From assembly GCA_902812415.1 (NCBI GenBank), contig CADDZJ010000019.1, positions 1-49,384 on the forward strand: a stretch of 49,384 nt of DNA, read 5' to 3'. Source of the DNA: Acidobacteriota bacterium. GTDB lineage: Bacteria; Acidobacteriota; Terriglobia; UBA7540. A model generated the notes under the pieces. It did no database searches, was not told where the DNA came from, and saw only the letters and a list, made by a program, of their open reading frames with translations. Each line of letters begins with the position of its first letter. Within the stretch, counting starts at the first letter, position 1. A program made the position numbers and the translations under genes. Below, in pieces: positions 1-8,769 of the stretch.

Positions 1-66
1 GCTACATTTTCCGCTACAGTGAGGAGATTTCCCCAATGGTGGCCAGCACTAAGTTATTGAAAGTAT

Positions 67-143
67 TGGTCGGGGCGCCCGGATTCGAACCGGGGACCTC
101 TTGCGCCCAAGGCAAGCGCGCTACCAGACTGCGCCACGCCCCG
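67..143 (-). tRNA. tRNA-Pro (anticodon UGG)
   Basis: The minus strand folds into a complete cloverleaf. It has a 7-bp acceptor stem starting with C1 (C1-G72 is typical of bacterial tRNA-Pro), a GCGC/GCGC D stem, a CTTGC/GCAAG anticodon stem with the 7-nt loop CTTGGGC, and a CCCGG/CCGGG T stem around TTCGAAT. The anticodon is TGG, which reads CCN proline codons. The discriminator is A and the 3' CCA is encoded (positions 69-67). Confidence 0.96.
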
Positions 144-416
144 AAAGAAAGGAACTTCTCCATTCTGCCAATCTTCATCGGCTCTGTCCATAGCGCCAAG
201 CGAACCCGCTGAATGTAAGAGCGCTATCACACCACGTTGTCTCATTTTGCCTGAAGGCAGCGCGGTAATGCCGAAACTCACACCAAATTACAGATTTGAG
301 AAAGCAGCGCTCATTAAAACAAGAGAGAAGAAAATCCTTGCGGAGCGAGAGGAATTTCACGGTTAACACCGGTGATTCGCAATTATCAGGAAGTGCGAAG
401 CGCCCGTATAACGAAT

Positions 417-1946
417 TCAGGGATAAGGGAAAACTGGCGGACCGATCGTTGATCCATGATCGCCCGCTTCGGCCATCCTTGATTGCAGACGCTGGCGCAA
501 CTCTTGGGCCACTTCAAGACTGATATCACGGCCAACCAGGTTGACAAGTTCGTAGGGATCGGAAAACAGATCGTAGAGTTGGTATTCCACGTATCGGTCG
601 GCATACGGGGCGGGCTTTGATCCCCCGCTGTAATTAGGCGTTCTGTATTCTGAATAGATTTCGCTTTGCGGAAGCGGCGTTTCAGCCCCGCGCTCGGGAG
701 AGGCGACAGCATACAACCATTGTTCAGTTCGCAGCGCTCGCCCCACCACAAATTCTGCCATTTGAATAAAGACTTCGTTGCGCCATCCTGCTGGGTTTCC
801 ATCCACCAGTTGAAGGGCGCTTTTCCCCTGCATCGTCTCAGGTATGGGAACTCCGGCTGCATCCAGAAGGGTGGGAGCAATATCCACCATTCCCACCAGT
901 TGGGGAATCACCCTGGAGCGATCAAACCCCGGACCTTGAATGACGAGTGGAACGTGGATGGAGCTTTCGTGCGGGCTGCGTTTATATTCGGTATTTCTGG
1001 TTTTGAAATGGCAACCATGATCGCTAGTGAAGGCAAATATCGTGTGGTCTTCGAGACCTTCCTCCGCCAAGGTTTTCAGGATCGTCCCTACCGCCTCGTC
1101 GATCCTGGCGATGCAGCCGTAGTAGTCCGGAAGCTGGCTGGGCCAATCGCCGGGAAAGGGCCGCAAGTCATAAGGAACGAAAGGATTGGCGTAACGCCCG
1201 GCGTAGCCCTTCGGAGCCACAAAACGATTGATATCATTTTGAAAATGAGGTTCGATGTTGGCCACAACCAGCAGGAAAGGTTCCCGGGGTTTCTGGCGGA
1301 GAAAATGCTTCGCAAGTTGGGTGATGAAATCCACACGATAGATGCCTGAAAAGTGAATAGCTTTCCCTTGTTCATCATAGAGATCGCCTTCGTACGGGTG
1401 GGAAGTGATCTCAAGCTCATTGGAGGCTTTCCACAAGTCCAGAAAGCCGCCGCGATACTCTGATGCAACAGGTCCTCGGGTATGTGGCGCCAAGTGCCAT
1501 TTGCCAATGTAGTTCGCGGTATATCCAGCTTGCCTGAACGCGGTGGCAATGGTGTGGATGCCCGGGGTGAGTCCAAGCCCGTTTTTCCATACGCCATGTT
1601 TCGCCGGGTATTGACCTGTCATGAGGCACGCGCGCGAAGGCGCACAGACCGGCTGATTGGTGATGGCATTCTGAAAAAGCGTTCCTCGCCGCGCTACCGC
1701 ATCGAGATTCGGAGTTAGCCCCATAGGGTTAAGGCCGTAAGCTCCGACTGCATCCCAACGGAATTGGTCGGCATGAAAGATGATTACGTTTGGACGTCTG
1801 CCCTTGGGATCGCCGGCGACTGCGCTCTTCGCTGCGGCGACTCTTGGGAGAGCAGGTAGCGCGGCCATCGTGGCGGCTGACTGTTTTAAAAAGTTCCTTC
1901 GTGTGGAACCTGAACTTTGCGATCCCAACCTGTTGTTCTCACTCAT
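417..1946 (-). CDS. Tat-exported type I sulfatase
   Basis: This is a formylglycine-dependent sulfatase of the alkaline-phosphatase superfamily. I start it at the ATG preceded by GGAGG seven bases upstream, giving 509 aa; a start 14 codons further upstream is open but has no ribosome site. Residues 15-40 form a twin-arginine signal (RR at 16-17, then NFLK and an Ala-rich stretch), so it should be exported folded. The modification motif CAPSR is at 101-105, where Cys101 would become formylglycine. Metal-binding acids appear at HADQ (58-61) and in a later TSDHG motif. The substrate is probably a sulfated polysaccharide or aryl sulfate, but the sequence alone does not decide. No partner glycosidase is adjacent. 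Confidence 0.93.
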   Translation of the reverse strand: MSENNRLGSQSSGSTRRNFLKQSAATMAALPALPRVAAAKSAVAGDPKGRRPNVIIFHADQFRWDAVGAYGLNPMGLTPNLDAVARRGTLFQNAITNQPVCAPSRACLMTGQYPAKHGVWKNGLGLTPGIHTIATAFRQAGYTANYIGKWHLAPHTRGPVASEYRGGFLDLWKASNELEITSHPYEGDLYDEQGKAIHFSGIYRVDFITQLAKHFLRQKPREPFLLVVANIEPHFQNDINRFVAPKGYAGRYANPFVPYDLRPFPGDWPSQLPDYYGCIARIDEAVGTILKTLAEEGLEDHTIFAFTSDHGCHFKTRNTEYKRSPHESSIHVPLVIQGPGFDRSRVIPQLVGMVDIAPTLLDAAGVPIPETMQGKSALQLVDGNPAGWRNEVFIQMAEFVVGRALRTEQWLYAVASPERGAETPLPQSEIYSEYRTPNYSGGSKPAPYADRYVEYQLYDLFSDPYELVNLVGRDISLEVAQELRQRLQSRMAEAGDHGSTIGPPVFPYP

Positions 1947-2054
1947 CTTTGGGCCTCCACCCAACCACAGCTTATAGTAGAACGTCATTTTAGAGGCATT
2001 GCACTTGCCTGAATAATGGACGGCATTCGAGTCTGTGTGAAGAGGTCTGGAGAT

Positions 2055-2131
2055 TCGCTGTAACAGCGATGTTTCAATCGCCGAACCAATTGAAAAGAAA
2101 AGTCGGCGGTGAGGACACCGCCGCTACAAAA
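2055..2131. repeat. Palindromic TGTAGCGGCG repeat, degenerate copy
   Basis: It aligns with the element at 16084-16160. Both open with TCGCTGTA, carry two short hairpins and end with CGCCGCTACAA. The right hairpin here is perfect: CGGCGGTG (2104-2111) pairs with CACCGCCG (2116-2123) over a 4-nt loop. The left arm is decayed. Confidence 0.6.
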
Positions 2132-2267
2132 GCAGTTTTCAAACAGGCTCGTCTCTGTCCAAGTCCTTCGTCGAAAAGTCTCAATATTAGCCTAAAGTCT
2201 TTCTGGTAGTCGGAGAATTTTTAAATCACACCCATCAAGAACACCAAACAAAGCGACGACCTAGTCA

Positions 2268-2376
2268 TGTGTCACTAATGTTTCTGGACCATGGGCGGTC
2301 ATGGCCAAGATGGCCATGCCATAACCGTAGCACGGGCGTCCCGCCCGTGGATTCAGCCCAGGTATTTATGTGAGAT
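2268..2376. repeat. ~110-bp dispersed intergenic repeat, copy 1
   Basis: It is closely similar to 33974-34084. Shared blocks include gtgtcacta, gatggccatgcca and cccgtggattcagcccaggt, in the same order with nearly identical spacing. No open frame is conserved between copies. It may be a non-autonomous mobile or REP-type element. Confidence 0.75.
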
Positions 2377-2695
2377 ACAACCAGCGACGGCACAACCTAA
2401 TCAGTAAACTCCGAATTTTAAATCGTGAAAAATGAGGTTATATATTTTTTGCTCGCTCGTCTTAATTCTTACCTGTCTGGCTTGCTTCTGAACTTGGGTG
2501 ATCATTCCATAACTCATTGATAAAGGCAAAGATAGATCATTTCGATCTCTCTTTGGCACATGGCTTGCCCCTACCAACATAACGTTAGGCCGGGAATCGC
2601 CAAAGCGAACTTGCTCTGGCGGTAGGAGCCTGGAAGTTATAACGCTTTTTCAAGATCGCAAGCTGTCCGCGAACTTTTAAGAACAAGAGGGTATT

Positions 2696-3235
2696 TTGAG
2701 TCTGCCGCATACCCATAAACCGTTTTTGCGCTCATTGGCCGATGCGCTTACGGGAGCTTTTTTGAAAGCGCTGATCACCGGATTTGTGATCACGTTGATG
2801 TCGCTACCAGCGGCTTGCGCCTCGCATTCAGGCCAAGGTCGTCACGCGCACTCAATTCTTAAAGTTCAATACGGCCTGGCTAGCTGGTACGGGTCGGAGT
2901 TGCAAGGCCGCCTGATGGCGTGCGGCTGGCCATTTAACGACCATGCCCTTATTGCCGCTCATCGCACCCTGCCCTTAGGGACAAAAGTAAAGGTCACCAA
3001 TCTCAGAAACGAACGTTCGGTGGTCGTCAAGATTGAAGATCGCGGGCCTGCGGTCCACAGCCGACTCATCGATCTTTCCAAGGCTGCTGCAAGCCATTTG
3101 GGATTTGTCCACCGAGGTGTCACCCCCGTAAAAGTGCGCGTGTTGAGTGTGCCGAAGCGCGCGCAGAAATCGAGAGATGCGTGGCCGGCATCCCGTGATC
3201 TAGCCGACGCGCGATTCGACAACAGCGTGCGTTAA
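2696..3235 (+). CDS. rlpA: RlpA-like double-psi beta-barrel lipoprotein
   Basis: A septal-ring RlpA-type protein of 179 aa, likely a lytic transglycosylase acting on denuded peptidoglycan glycan strands, or a non-catalytic relative. I use the TTG start with GAGG just upstream, because no ATG precedes the signal. A hydrophobic segment (about 20-40) ends in the lipobox-like SLPAAC with Cys41, so it is probably a lipoprotein. The double-psi barrel begins at YGLASWYG (59-66). His89 and Asp115 (in DRGP) lie where active RlpA enzymes have their catalytic pair. There is no C-terminal SPOR domain. It stands alone, followed by the HDOD gene. Confidence 0.88.
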   Translation: MSLPHTHKPFLRSLADALTGAFLKALITGFVITLMSLPAACASHSGQGRHAHSILKVQYGLASWYGSELQGRLMACGWPFNDHALIAAHRTLPLGTKVKVTNLRNERSVVVKIEDRGPAVHSRLIDLSKAAASHLGFVHRGVTPVKVRVLSVPKRAQKSRDAWPASRDLADARFDNSVR

Positions 3236-3288
3236 TCCCGCCTGATGGCACCCATCCAGACCCTTCCAGCCGTGCAATTAAATTTCCC

Positions 3289-3317
3289 TTTTCAACTTTC
3301 CATTTAGCATATATATT
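3289..3317 (+). promoter_or_regulatory. Candidate promoter giving a leaderless mRNA
   Basis: TTTTCA (3289-3294), a 17-bp spacer, then TATATT (3312-3317). The -10 ends 6 bases before the ATG at 3324, so transcription would begin at or next to the start codon. No Shine-Dalgarno sequence precedes the gene, which fits a leaderless transcript. Confidence 0.4.
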
Positions 3318-3323
3318 AACTAC

Positions 3324-4166
3324 ATGATTACTAGCCCCAAGAATGAATCCCGCGAACGACCGTGGGCCCTGATTAACCTGCCGCCCTTTCCGGCGATTGC
3401 CATGAGGGTGCTGCGATTACTTGCCAGGGAGGACATGGGACTCAAGGAACTAAGCCAACAAATCCAGTCTGATCCGGCGCTCGCTTCTGAAATCCTGGCC
3501 ATGGCCAATTCGGCGTTATTCGGTTTTCGCACTGAAATTCGGAACATTCTTCAGGCTACAACGCTTCTGGGCGCGCAACGGGTTAAGGGCATTGCATTGA
3601 CCATTGCCATGAAGACTTATCTCGCGGAATCTTTTCAGATTCCGGCGCTGCTGGCCTGTTGGCAGCACAGTCTTGCCTGCGCCTTGCTGGCCGAGGAGTT
3701 GGCCAAGGTGAGCCTGATCGAAGCGGACTTCGCTTATTTGGCGGGTCTGCTGCACGATATCGGCAGGCTGGCCCTGGGGATGATCAAGCCTATTGAGTAC
3801 GCCAATCTGCTGTCCACAAACTACAAGGATCAGGCGGATGTTTTCGCGCGCGAGAAGGAGCTTTTCGGAATCGATCATTGCCAGGCTGGACGCTGGCTGG
3901 CCGAATCCTGGAAACTGCCGAAGCCTTTTATTGAGGTCATCAGCAAGCATCACAATGCAGTCGACGGCAAGTTTGATATTCTGGCCCTGGTGAATCGAAG
4001 CTGCCTGATGGCTGATGCTCTTGGATTTGCAACCGTCAATGTGGCTTCGGCGCGAAAGTTTGAAGATGTCATCCTTTCTCTGCCGGAGCGCGAGCGCAGG
4101 CGATTCAACCCAGACCCTCAACAACTCGCCATGTCCGTAGCCATCAAAATTCATGAGCTTGAATAG
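3324..4166 (+). CDS. HDOD domain signalling protein
   Basis: A 280-aa HDOD protein, a degenerate relative of HD phosphohydrolases that acts as a signalling or scaffold module rather than a clear enzyme. The HDOD core runs from about residue 15 to 210, with the typical opening LPPFPAIAMRVLRLL, the block SDPALASEILAMANSALFG, and HDIGRLALG around residues 143-151. There is no receiver, GGDEF or EAL domain. Its partners are unknown. It ends 57 bp before pcrA on the same strand but each gene appears to have its own -10-like element, so co-transcription is possible but not required. Confidence 0.9.
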   Translation: MITSPKNESRERPWALINLPPFPAIAMRVLRLLAREDMGLKELSQQIQSDPALASEILAMANSALFGFRTEIRNILQATTLLGAQRVKGIALTIAMKTYLAESFQIPALLACWQHSLACALLAEELAKVSLIEADFAYLAGLLHDIGRLALGMIKPIEYANLLSTNYKDQADVFAREKELFGIDHCQAGRWLAESWKLPKPFIEVISKHHNAVDGKFDILALVNRSCLMADALGFATVNVASARKFEDVILSLPERERRRFNPDPQQLAMSVAIKIHELE

Positions 4167-4182
4167 CGAGCGCGATGAAAAT

Positions 4183-4211
4183 TTGTTCGGCCAGAACCGA
4201 TCGTGTAGAAT
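4183..4211 (+). promoter_or_regulatory. Candidate pcrA promoter
   Basis: TTGTTC (4183-4188), a 17-bp spacer and TAGAAT (4206-4211). Transcription would start about 6 nt before the ATG at 4224, leaving almost no leader, and no clear Shine-Dalgarno sequence is present. The -35 match is weak. Confidence 0.3.
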
Positions 4212-4223
4212 GACTGGCTGGAC

Positions 4224-6452
4224 ATGACAGATTTCCTCAATCAGCTCAATCCCCAACAGCGCCGCGCTGTGGAATCAACGGAAGGCCCCCTGCTGATTCT
4301 CGCTGGCGCCGGCAGCGGCAAGACGCGCGTCATCACTTACCGCATTGCGCATCTCATCGAAAATCTGCGCGTGCCGCCGGAAACGATCCTCGCCGTCACA
4401 TTTACCAACAAGGCTGCGCAGCAGATGAAGGAGCGCGTCGCCGCGCTGCTCGGCGGCTTTCCGGGCGAGGGCGGGCCGCACATCTCAACTTTCCATTCCT
4501 TCTGTGTGCGCGTCCTGCGACGGGATATTGACCGTTTGGGCTACCACCGCGATTTTTCCATCTATGACGAGGAAGATCAGCAGCGGCTCATCAGGATTTC
4601 CACTCAGGAACTCGGTCTGACCGAAGAGGTTCTTTCCGCTCGCGCCGCACAGTCGCGCATCAGTCACGCCAAAAATCGAGGCATTTTACCTGTCGATCTT
4701 TATCGTCAGGCGGCCGATGTGCAGACAGAGAAACTGGCATTGCTCTATGACCGCTATGAGAAAAAGCTGCGGGAATCGAACGCTCTGGATTTTGATGATC
4801 TGTTGCTGAAGACCGTGGAGCTTTTTGAGAAGGCTCCCGACATCGGTCAACTCTACAACCAGTTTTTCGGCTATCTCATGGTGGATGAGTATCAGGATAC
4901 CAATCGCATCCAGTATCGGCTCATCCGCCAGCTCACCGAGAGGCATCAGAACATTTGCGTAGTGGGCGATGAGGATCAGTCGATCTATCGCTGGCGAGGG
5001 GCGGATATCGAGAACATCCTGAGCTTTGAGAAGGACTACCCTGACGCAAAGATCATTCGCCTGGAACAGAATTATCGCTCCACCCAGATTATTCTCGATG
5101 CTGCTTCCGCTGTGGTCAGTCACAACCAGGCGCGCATCGGCAAGAAACTCTGGTCTGAGCGGGTGGAAGGCAGCCGAGTGGGGCTTTATCGCGCTGAGGA
5201 TGCGGACGCCGAAGCCGCTTTTGTGGCGGATGATCTCGCCCGCGCGCTTGCCGAAGAGCCGAAGGGAACGGTAGGCGTGCTTTACCGCACGAACGCTCAG
5301 TCCCGCCTCTTTGAAGAAGCGCTCCGACGCAGTAACATCCAATTCCAGTTGGTGGGTGGTTTTCGGTTCTACGAACGCGCGGAGATTAAAGATGCTTTGG
5401 CCTACGCGCGCCTGGCCGTGAATCCGAAAGACCATGCCGCTTTCCTGCGAATCATCAATGTTCCGGCGCGTGGCATTGGAGCTTCAACCCTCTCCGCGCT
5501 GCAAGCTGCCGCGCAGCAACGGGGCCTGAGCCTTTGGGAAACCCTGGAACACGAGCTTTCAAGCAGGGCGTTGCCCCCGCGTCTGCGAAAGACGTTGGAA
5601 AGCTTCGCAGCCGTCGTGCGTCCGCTGATGGAGAATCACGCATCGGTCTCGTTGAGCGAATTCTTCAAAAATATCCTCGATCGTACGGGATATCTAGCCA
5701 TGCTCGAAGCAGAAGGCACGCTCGAAGCCGAAGGGCGTATCGAAAACCTTCAGGAATTGGTCAACGCCGCTCGGGAGGCGGAGAGCCGAGGGGAAACCCT
5801 CTCTCAATTCCTGGACCACGCCGCCCTGGTTTCTGACAGCGATGAATATAGCGAGCGTTCGCGAATCACGCTTATGACGCTCCATACGGCCAAGGGGCTG
5901 GAGTTTTCAACAGTGTACCTCGTCGGCATGGAAGAAGGTCTCTTCCCGCATAAGCTCTCTCTGATGGAAGATGCGGCCCTCGAAGAAGAGCGGCGGCTGT
6001 GTTACGTCGGCATGACTCGCGCCCGCCAGCGGCTGGTCCTGACCTGGGCGGCCCGCCGGCGTTCCTACGGCGAAGACTACCTGCGCTCGACGCGGCCTTC
6101 GCGGTTCTTAAGTGAAGTTCCCTCCAGCCTTCTCGAACGCCTGGATGCCGAGGCTCCCATCTTCAAGACGCGAACATCCTGGAATAACGCTTTCAACAGC
6201 GTTGAAAGCATCGAACAGTTCTTTAACAAGCGCCGGCCGAGATACTCGGAAGCGTCACAGGGTCTGGAACCGGAAGTCACTTCAACTCCCCGGCGCTGGC
6301 GGCTGGGAAGTCGCGTACGGCACCCCAAGTATGGTCTGGGCACGGTGGTGGATTGCGAGGGTGAAGGGCAGGACGCGAAAGTGACCGTCAGTTTTCCGGG
6401 TTTCGGAAAGAAAAAGCTCGTTGAACGCTATGCGTCGTTAACGCGAGCGTAA
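4224..6452 (+). CDS. pcrA: ATP-dependent DNA helicase PcrA/UvrD
   Basis: An SF1A 3'-5' helicase for nucleotide-excision and mismatch repair and for clearing RecA or stalled RNA polymerase. Its 742 aa is normal for PcrA. Motifs appear in order: Walker A GAGSGKT (28-34), DEYQDT (about 221-226), GDEDQSIYRWRGA (about 247), EQNYRST, LMTLHTAKGLEF and CYVGMTRARQRL. The last ~50 residues form the Tudor-like C-terminal domain (RLGSRVRHPKYGLGTVV), which in PcrA binds RNA polymerase. That favours PcrA/UvrD over Rep. The gene is intact. Confidence 0.97.
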   Translation: MTDFLNQLNPQQRRAVESTEGPLLILAGAGSGKTRVITYRIAHLIENLRVPPETILAVTFTNKAAQQMKERVAALLGGFPGEGGPHISTFHSFCVRVLRRDIDRLGYHRDFSIYDEEDQQRLIRISTQELGLTEEVLSARAAQSRISHAKNRGILPVDLYRQAADVQTEKLALLYDRYEKKLRESNALDFDDLLLKTVELFEKAPDIGQLYNQFFGYLMVDEYQDTNRIQYRLIRQLTERHQNICVVGDEDQSIYRWRGADIENILSFEKDYPDAKIIRLEQNYRSTQIILDAASAVVSHNQARIGKKLWSERVEGSRVGLYRAEDADAEAAFVADDLARALAEEPKGTVGVLYRTNAQSRLFEEALRRSNIQFQLVGGFRFYERAEIKDALAYARLAVNPKDHAAFLRIINVPARGIGASTLSALQAAAQQRGLSLWETLEHELSSRALPPRLRKTLESFAAVVRPLMENHASVSLSEFFKNILDRTGYLAMLEAEGTLEAEGRIENLQELVNAAREAESRGETLSQFLDHAALVSDSDEYSERSRITLMTLHTAKGLEFSTVYLVGMEEGLFPHKLSLMEDAALEEERRLCYVGMTRARQRLVLTWAARRRSYGEDYLRSTRPSRFLSEVPSSLLERLDAEAPIFKTRTSWNNAFNSVESIEQFFNKRRPRYSEASQGLEPEVTSTPRRWRLGSRVRHPKYGLGTVVDCEGEGQDAKVTVSFPGFGKKKLVERYASLTRA

Positions 6453-6540
6453 GACAGAGGCAAGCTCACTGCGGAATAGCGGGAATTCACACTGGACGTT
6501 AACAAAGGAGTCTGTTCGACAGTCAGCTTCACAAACAGTT

Positions 6541-6696
6541 ATGGATACCAAAAAGATCACCGACAAGGCTGAACGAAAAAGATTGAAGCGCGAGGCGCGC
6601 AGGAAACGGCCTCCCAAGCCCAAGAGAACCGAACCTCGCGGCTCCCACAAACCCAAGGTCAAGAAAAAGGGACCGGGAACCCCGCCACGGCGATGA
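6541..6696 (+). CDS. Small Lys/Arg-rich protein (51 aa)
   Basis: An ATG-started frame of 51 codons ending in TGA encodes a strongly basic peptide: about 40% Lys/Arg, no Cys, no Trp and no aromatic residue at all. It opens MDTKKITDKAERKRLKREAR and ends in a Pro/Gly/Lys tail. The N-terminal half could form a charged helix, and such proteins often bind nucleic acid or ribosomes; that is only inference. AAAGGAG lies ~30 nt upstream, too far for a classical start. It sits alone between pcrA and the permease. The biased composition raises the chance of a spurious frame. Confidence 0.45.
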   Translation: MDTKKITDKAERKRLKREARRKRPPKPKRTEPRGSHKPKVKKKGPGTPPRR

Positions 6697-6759
6697 AAAC
6701 CGCGCGCCGCCTGCGAATGCTATTTTCTCTCGCCATGCATCACCTGGCGCGGCATTGAA

Positions 6760-8253
6760 ATGGCACACGCCTACTTTCGCACCAAGAGCATTGACAAGCT
6801 GCTGGCCTCGGCGGAACTGCCGGAGCATCGGCTACGCAAAAGCCTCGGTCCGTGGTCGCTTACCGCTTTGGGCATTGGCGCGATTGTGGGGGCAGGTATT
6901 TTTGTCCTCACCGGGACAGCGGCGGCAGGCGAGTCGCTCCAGGTGCATGACATATTTAAAGCGCCCTTGCTCGAGGTGATCCTTCACGGGCAGCATGCGC
7001 TGGGAGCTTCCGGACGCCCCGGGGCAGGTCCAGCCATCGCTCTTTCCTTTCTGCTGGTCGCCATCGTCTGCGGGCTGGCGGGGCTTTGCTATGCCGAACT
7101 CGCCTCCATGATTCCAATTGCCGGCAGCGCCTATACCTACACTTACGCCACGCTGGGCGAAATCGTGGCGTGGATCATTGGCTGGGACTTGATTCTGGAA
7201 TATGCCGTCAGCAACATGGCGGTGGCCGTAGGCTACTCCGCCTATATCGACAGTCTCCTGCAAAGTTTCGGACTCACGCTGCCCCGGAAGTTGATGGAAC
7301 CCATGTTAGTGGGAGGGCGATGGACAGGCTCCTACTTCAACGTTCCCGGTTTCCTCATCGTGATGATTCTGACCGTCATTCTGGTAATCGGCATCCGTGA
7401 GAGCGCCGGCGCCAACACCGCGATGGTTGCCGTGAAGATCGCCGCGGTCCTGATTTTTGTGGCGGCTGCCGCGCCTCACGTGAAAGTCGCCAATTGGAAG
7501 CCGTTTGCGCCTAACGGCTGGCAGGGCATTCTCACCGGCGGCGCGATTGTTTTCTTTACCTATATTGGCTTTGATTCCGTTTCCACGGCGGCGGAAGAAT
7601 GCCCCCATCCGCAGAAAGACGTTCCTTTCGGCATCCTGGCGTCGCTCGTTGCCTGCGCGATTCTCTATATTTCGGTCGCAGTGGTTTTGACCGGCATTCA
7701 GAAATGGCCCTCGCTGCGCAACGCCGCGCCGGTCGCTCATGCCTTGCAGGCCATTGGATTGGTTACGGTGGAGCGTTGGGTGGTGATCGGCGCGCTGATG
7801 GGTATGACCAGTTCTCTCCTCGTTTACCAACTTGGCCAGGCGCGCATCTGGTTTGCCATGTCGCGCGATGGGCTGCTCCCACGCATTTTCTCAAGCGTGC
7901 ACAAGCGGTTTCGCACTCCCCACATCAGCACCTGGACGGCAGGTCTTTTTGTGGCGCTTCCGGCGGGGATTTTTGACATTGGCACGCTCGCCGACCTATC
8001 CAATATCGGAACGCTTTTCGCGTTTGTCCTGGTGGCTTTGGGGGTGCTCATTCTTCGTCGCAAGCAGCCCAACCGGAAGCGCGGATTTCGGGTCCCCTGG
8101 GTTCCGGTGATTCCCGGAGCTTCTGTCCTGTGTTGCCTGGTGCTGATGGCAAGTCTTCCTCTTGAAACCTGGGTGCGATTCGGGGTGTGGCTGGTGATCG
8201 GTCTCTGTATCTACTTCGGATATAGCCGCCACCGGAGCGAATTCGCTGAATAA
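6760..8253 (+). CDS. APC-family amino acid permease
   Basis: A 497-aa integral membrane amino acid transporter resembling the YfnA/cationic amino acid transporter group of the APC superfamily. The N-terminus LRKSLGPWSLTALGIGAIVG followed by AGIFVLTG is the family's first-helix signature, with the unwound GxG segment. Further helices include the GLAGLCYAELASMIPIAGSA block and the GGAIVFFTYIGFDSVSTAAEE segment. About twelve to fourteen membrane segments are predicted by eye. The family moves basic or branched amino acids by proton coupling or exchange; the substrate here is not determined. The Shine-Dalgarno sequence is weak. The last residues (YSRHRSEFAE) form a short cytoplasmic tail. Confidence 0.93.
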   Translation: MAHAYFRTKSIDKLLASAELPEHRLRKSLGPWSLTALGIGAIVGAGIFVLTGTAAAGESLQVHDIFKAPLLEVILHGQHALGASGRPGAGPAIALSFLLVAIVCGLAGLCYAELASMIPIAGSAYTYTYATLGEIVAWIIGWDLILEYAVSNMAVAVGYSAYIDSLLQSFGLTLPRKLMEPMLVGGRWTGSYFNVPGFLIVMILTVILVIGIRESAGANTAMVAVKIAAVLIFVAAAAPHVKVANWKPFAPNGWQGILTGGAIVFFTYIGFDSVSTAAEECPHPQKDVPFGILASLVACAILYISVAVVLTGIQKWPSLRNAAPVAHALQAIGLVTVERWVVIGALMGMTSSLLVYQLGQARIWFAMSRDGLLPRIFSSVHKRFRTPHISTWTAGLFVALPAGIFDIGTLADLSNIGTLFAFVLVALGVLILRRKQPNRKRGFRVPWVPVIPGASVLCCLVLMASLPLETWVRFGVWLVIGLCIYFGYSRHRSEFAE

Positions 8254-8305
8254 GTGACTCCGATTGCGGCGTCGTTGGATTGAAAATGACGGGAGACTTG
8301 CTGCG

Positions 8306-8542
8306 GTGGCTCAGAAAATTGGAGTGGCCTGCAAGAATTGCGGAGAGTGGATACAACTCGAGGATGAGTATATCCGAGGGATACAAGGCGCAGAACTGGC
8401 AGCGAGCTTTTATCAGTCGGGCGCGCTGGGATCTTTCGATTTTGTGAATAGGGCGTGGCGAAAAACGCTAAGCTGCGAAAGTCCTGACTGTCGGCAAACG
8501 CGCGAGTACACAGGCAGCGATCTGCGACTTTACGATGACTAG
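8306..8542 (+). CDS. Small zinc-ribbon protein (78 aa)
   Basis: I start at the GTG with GGGAG ten bases upstream; an ATG 14 codons earlier is open but unsupported. The protein carries a CKNC pair near the N-terminus (about residues 9-12) and a CESPDC pair near residue 60, the layout of a zinc ribbon with a long helical insert. The middle is rich in acidic and aromatic residues and the end is YTGSDLRLYDD. I recognise no named family. A nucleic-acid or protein-binding role is possible. It follows the permease by 52 bp but need not be functionally linked. Confidence 0.6.
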   Translation: MAQKIGVACKNCGEWIQLEDEYIRGIQGAELAASFYQSGALGSFDFVNRAWRKTLSCESPDCRQTREYTGSDLRLYDD

Positions 8543-8610
8543 GTTCCACGGCCTGCTTTCGCAGGCGGGTGCGCTCGCAGGCGATAATGCGTTAAAATCC
8601 TTTTGAGCGC

Positions 8611-8749
8611 CTGTAGCAGCTTGTTGAAAACGCTGTATTGCCGTTCCTGACGGGCGGTCTGCCGGGCTTGGAAAGCTCGACATGACAGCGGCGGACCGGA
8701 TGTGGGTGACGCCAATTGCGAGACCGACGACGCTTTTCAACAGGGCTGT
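8611..8749. repeat. Inverted repeat element with TTGTTGAAAACG ends
   Basis: CAGC-TTGTTGAAAACG (8617-8632) is mirrored by CGCTTTTCAACAGGGCTG (8731-8748) about 100 bp later. The inner sequence has further GC-rich partial symmetry. It lies between genes and looks like a MITE- or REP-type palindrome. Confidence 0.5.
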
Positions 8750-8769
8750 GGAACCCCGATCCGCTGACT

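Larger units (their letters stand above)
1947..2695. other. Long intergenic region with two dispersed repeats
   Basis: This 749-bp stretch separates the divergent sulfatase and RlpA-like genes. I see no convincing gene in any frame. It holds a degenerate palindromic repeat at about 2055-2131 and a ~110-bp dispersed repeat at about 2268-2376, both with a second copy elsewhere in the window. The rest is AT-richer and unremarkable. Confidence 0.6.

Noticed and set aside
386-880. Minus-strand 164-codon open frame under the sulfatase
   Set aside because: It overlaps the sulfatase in another frame, has no ribosome site and its product resembles no family. Shadow frame.
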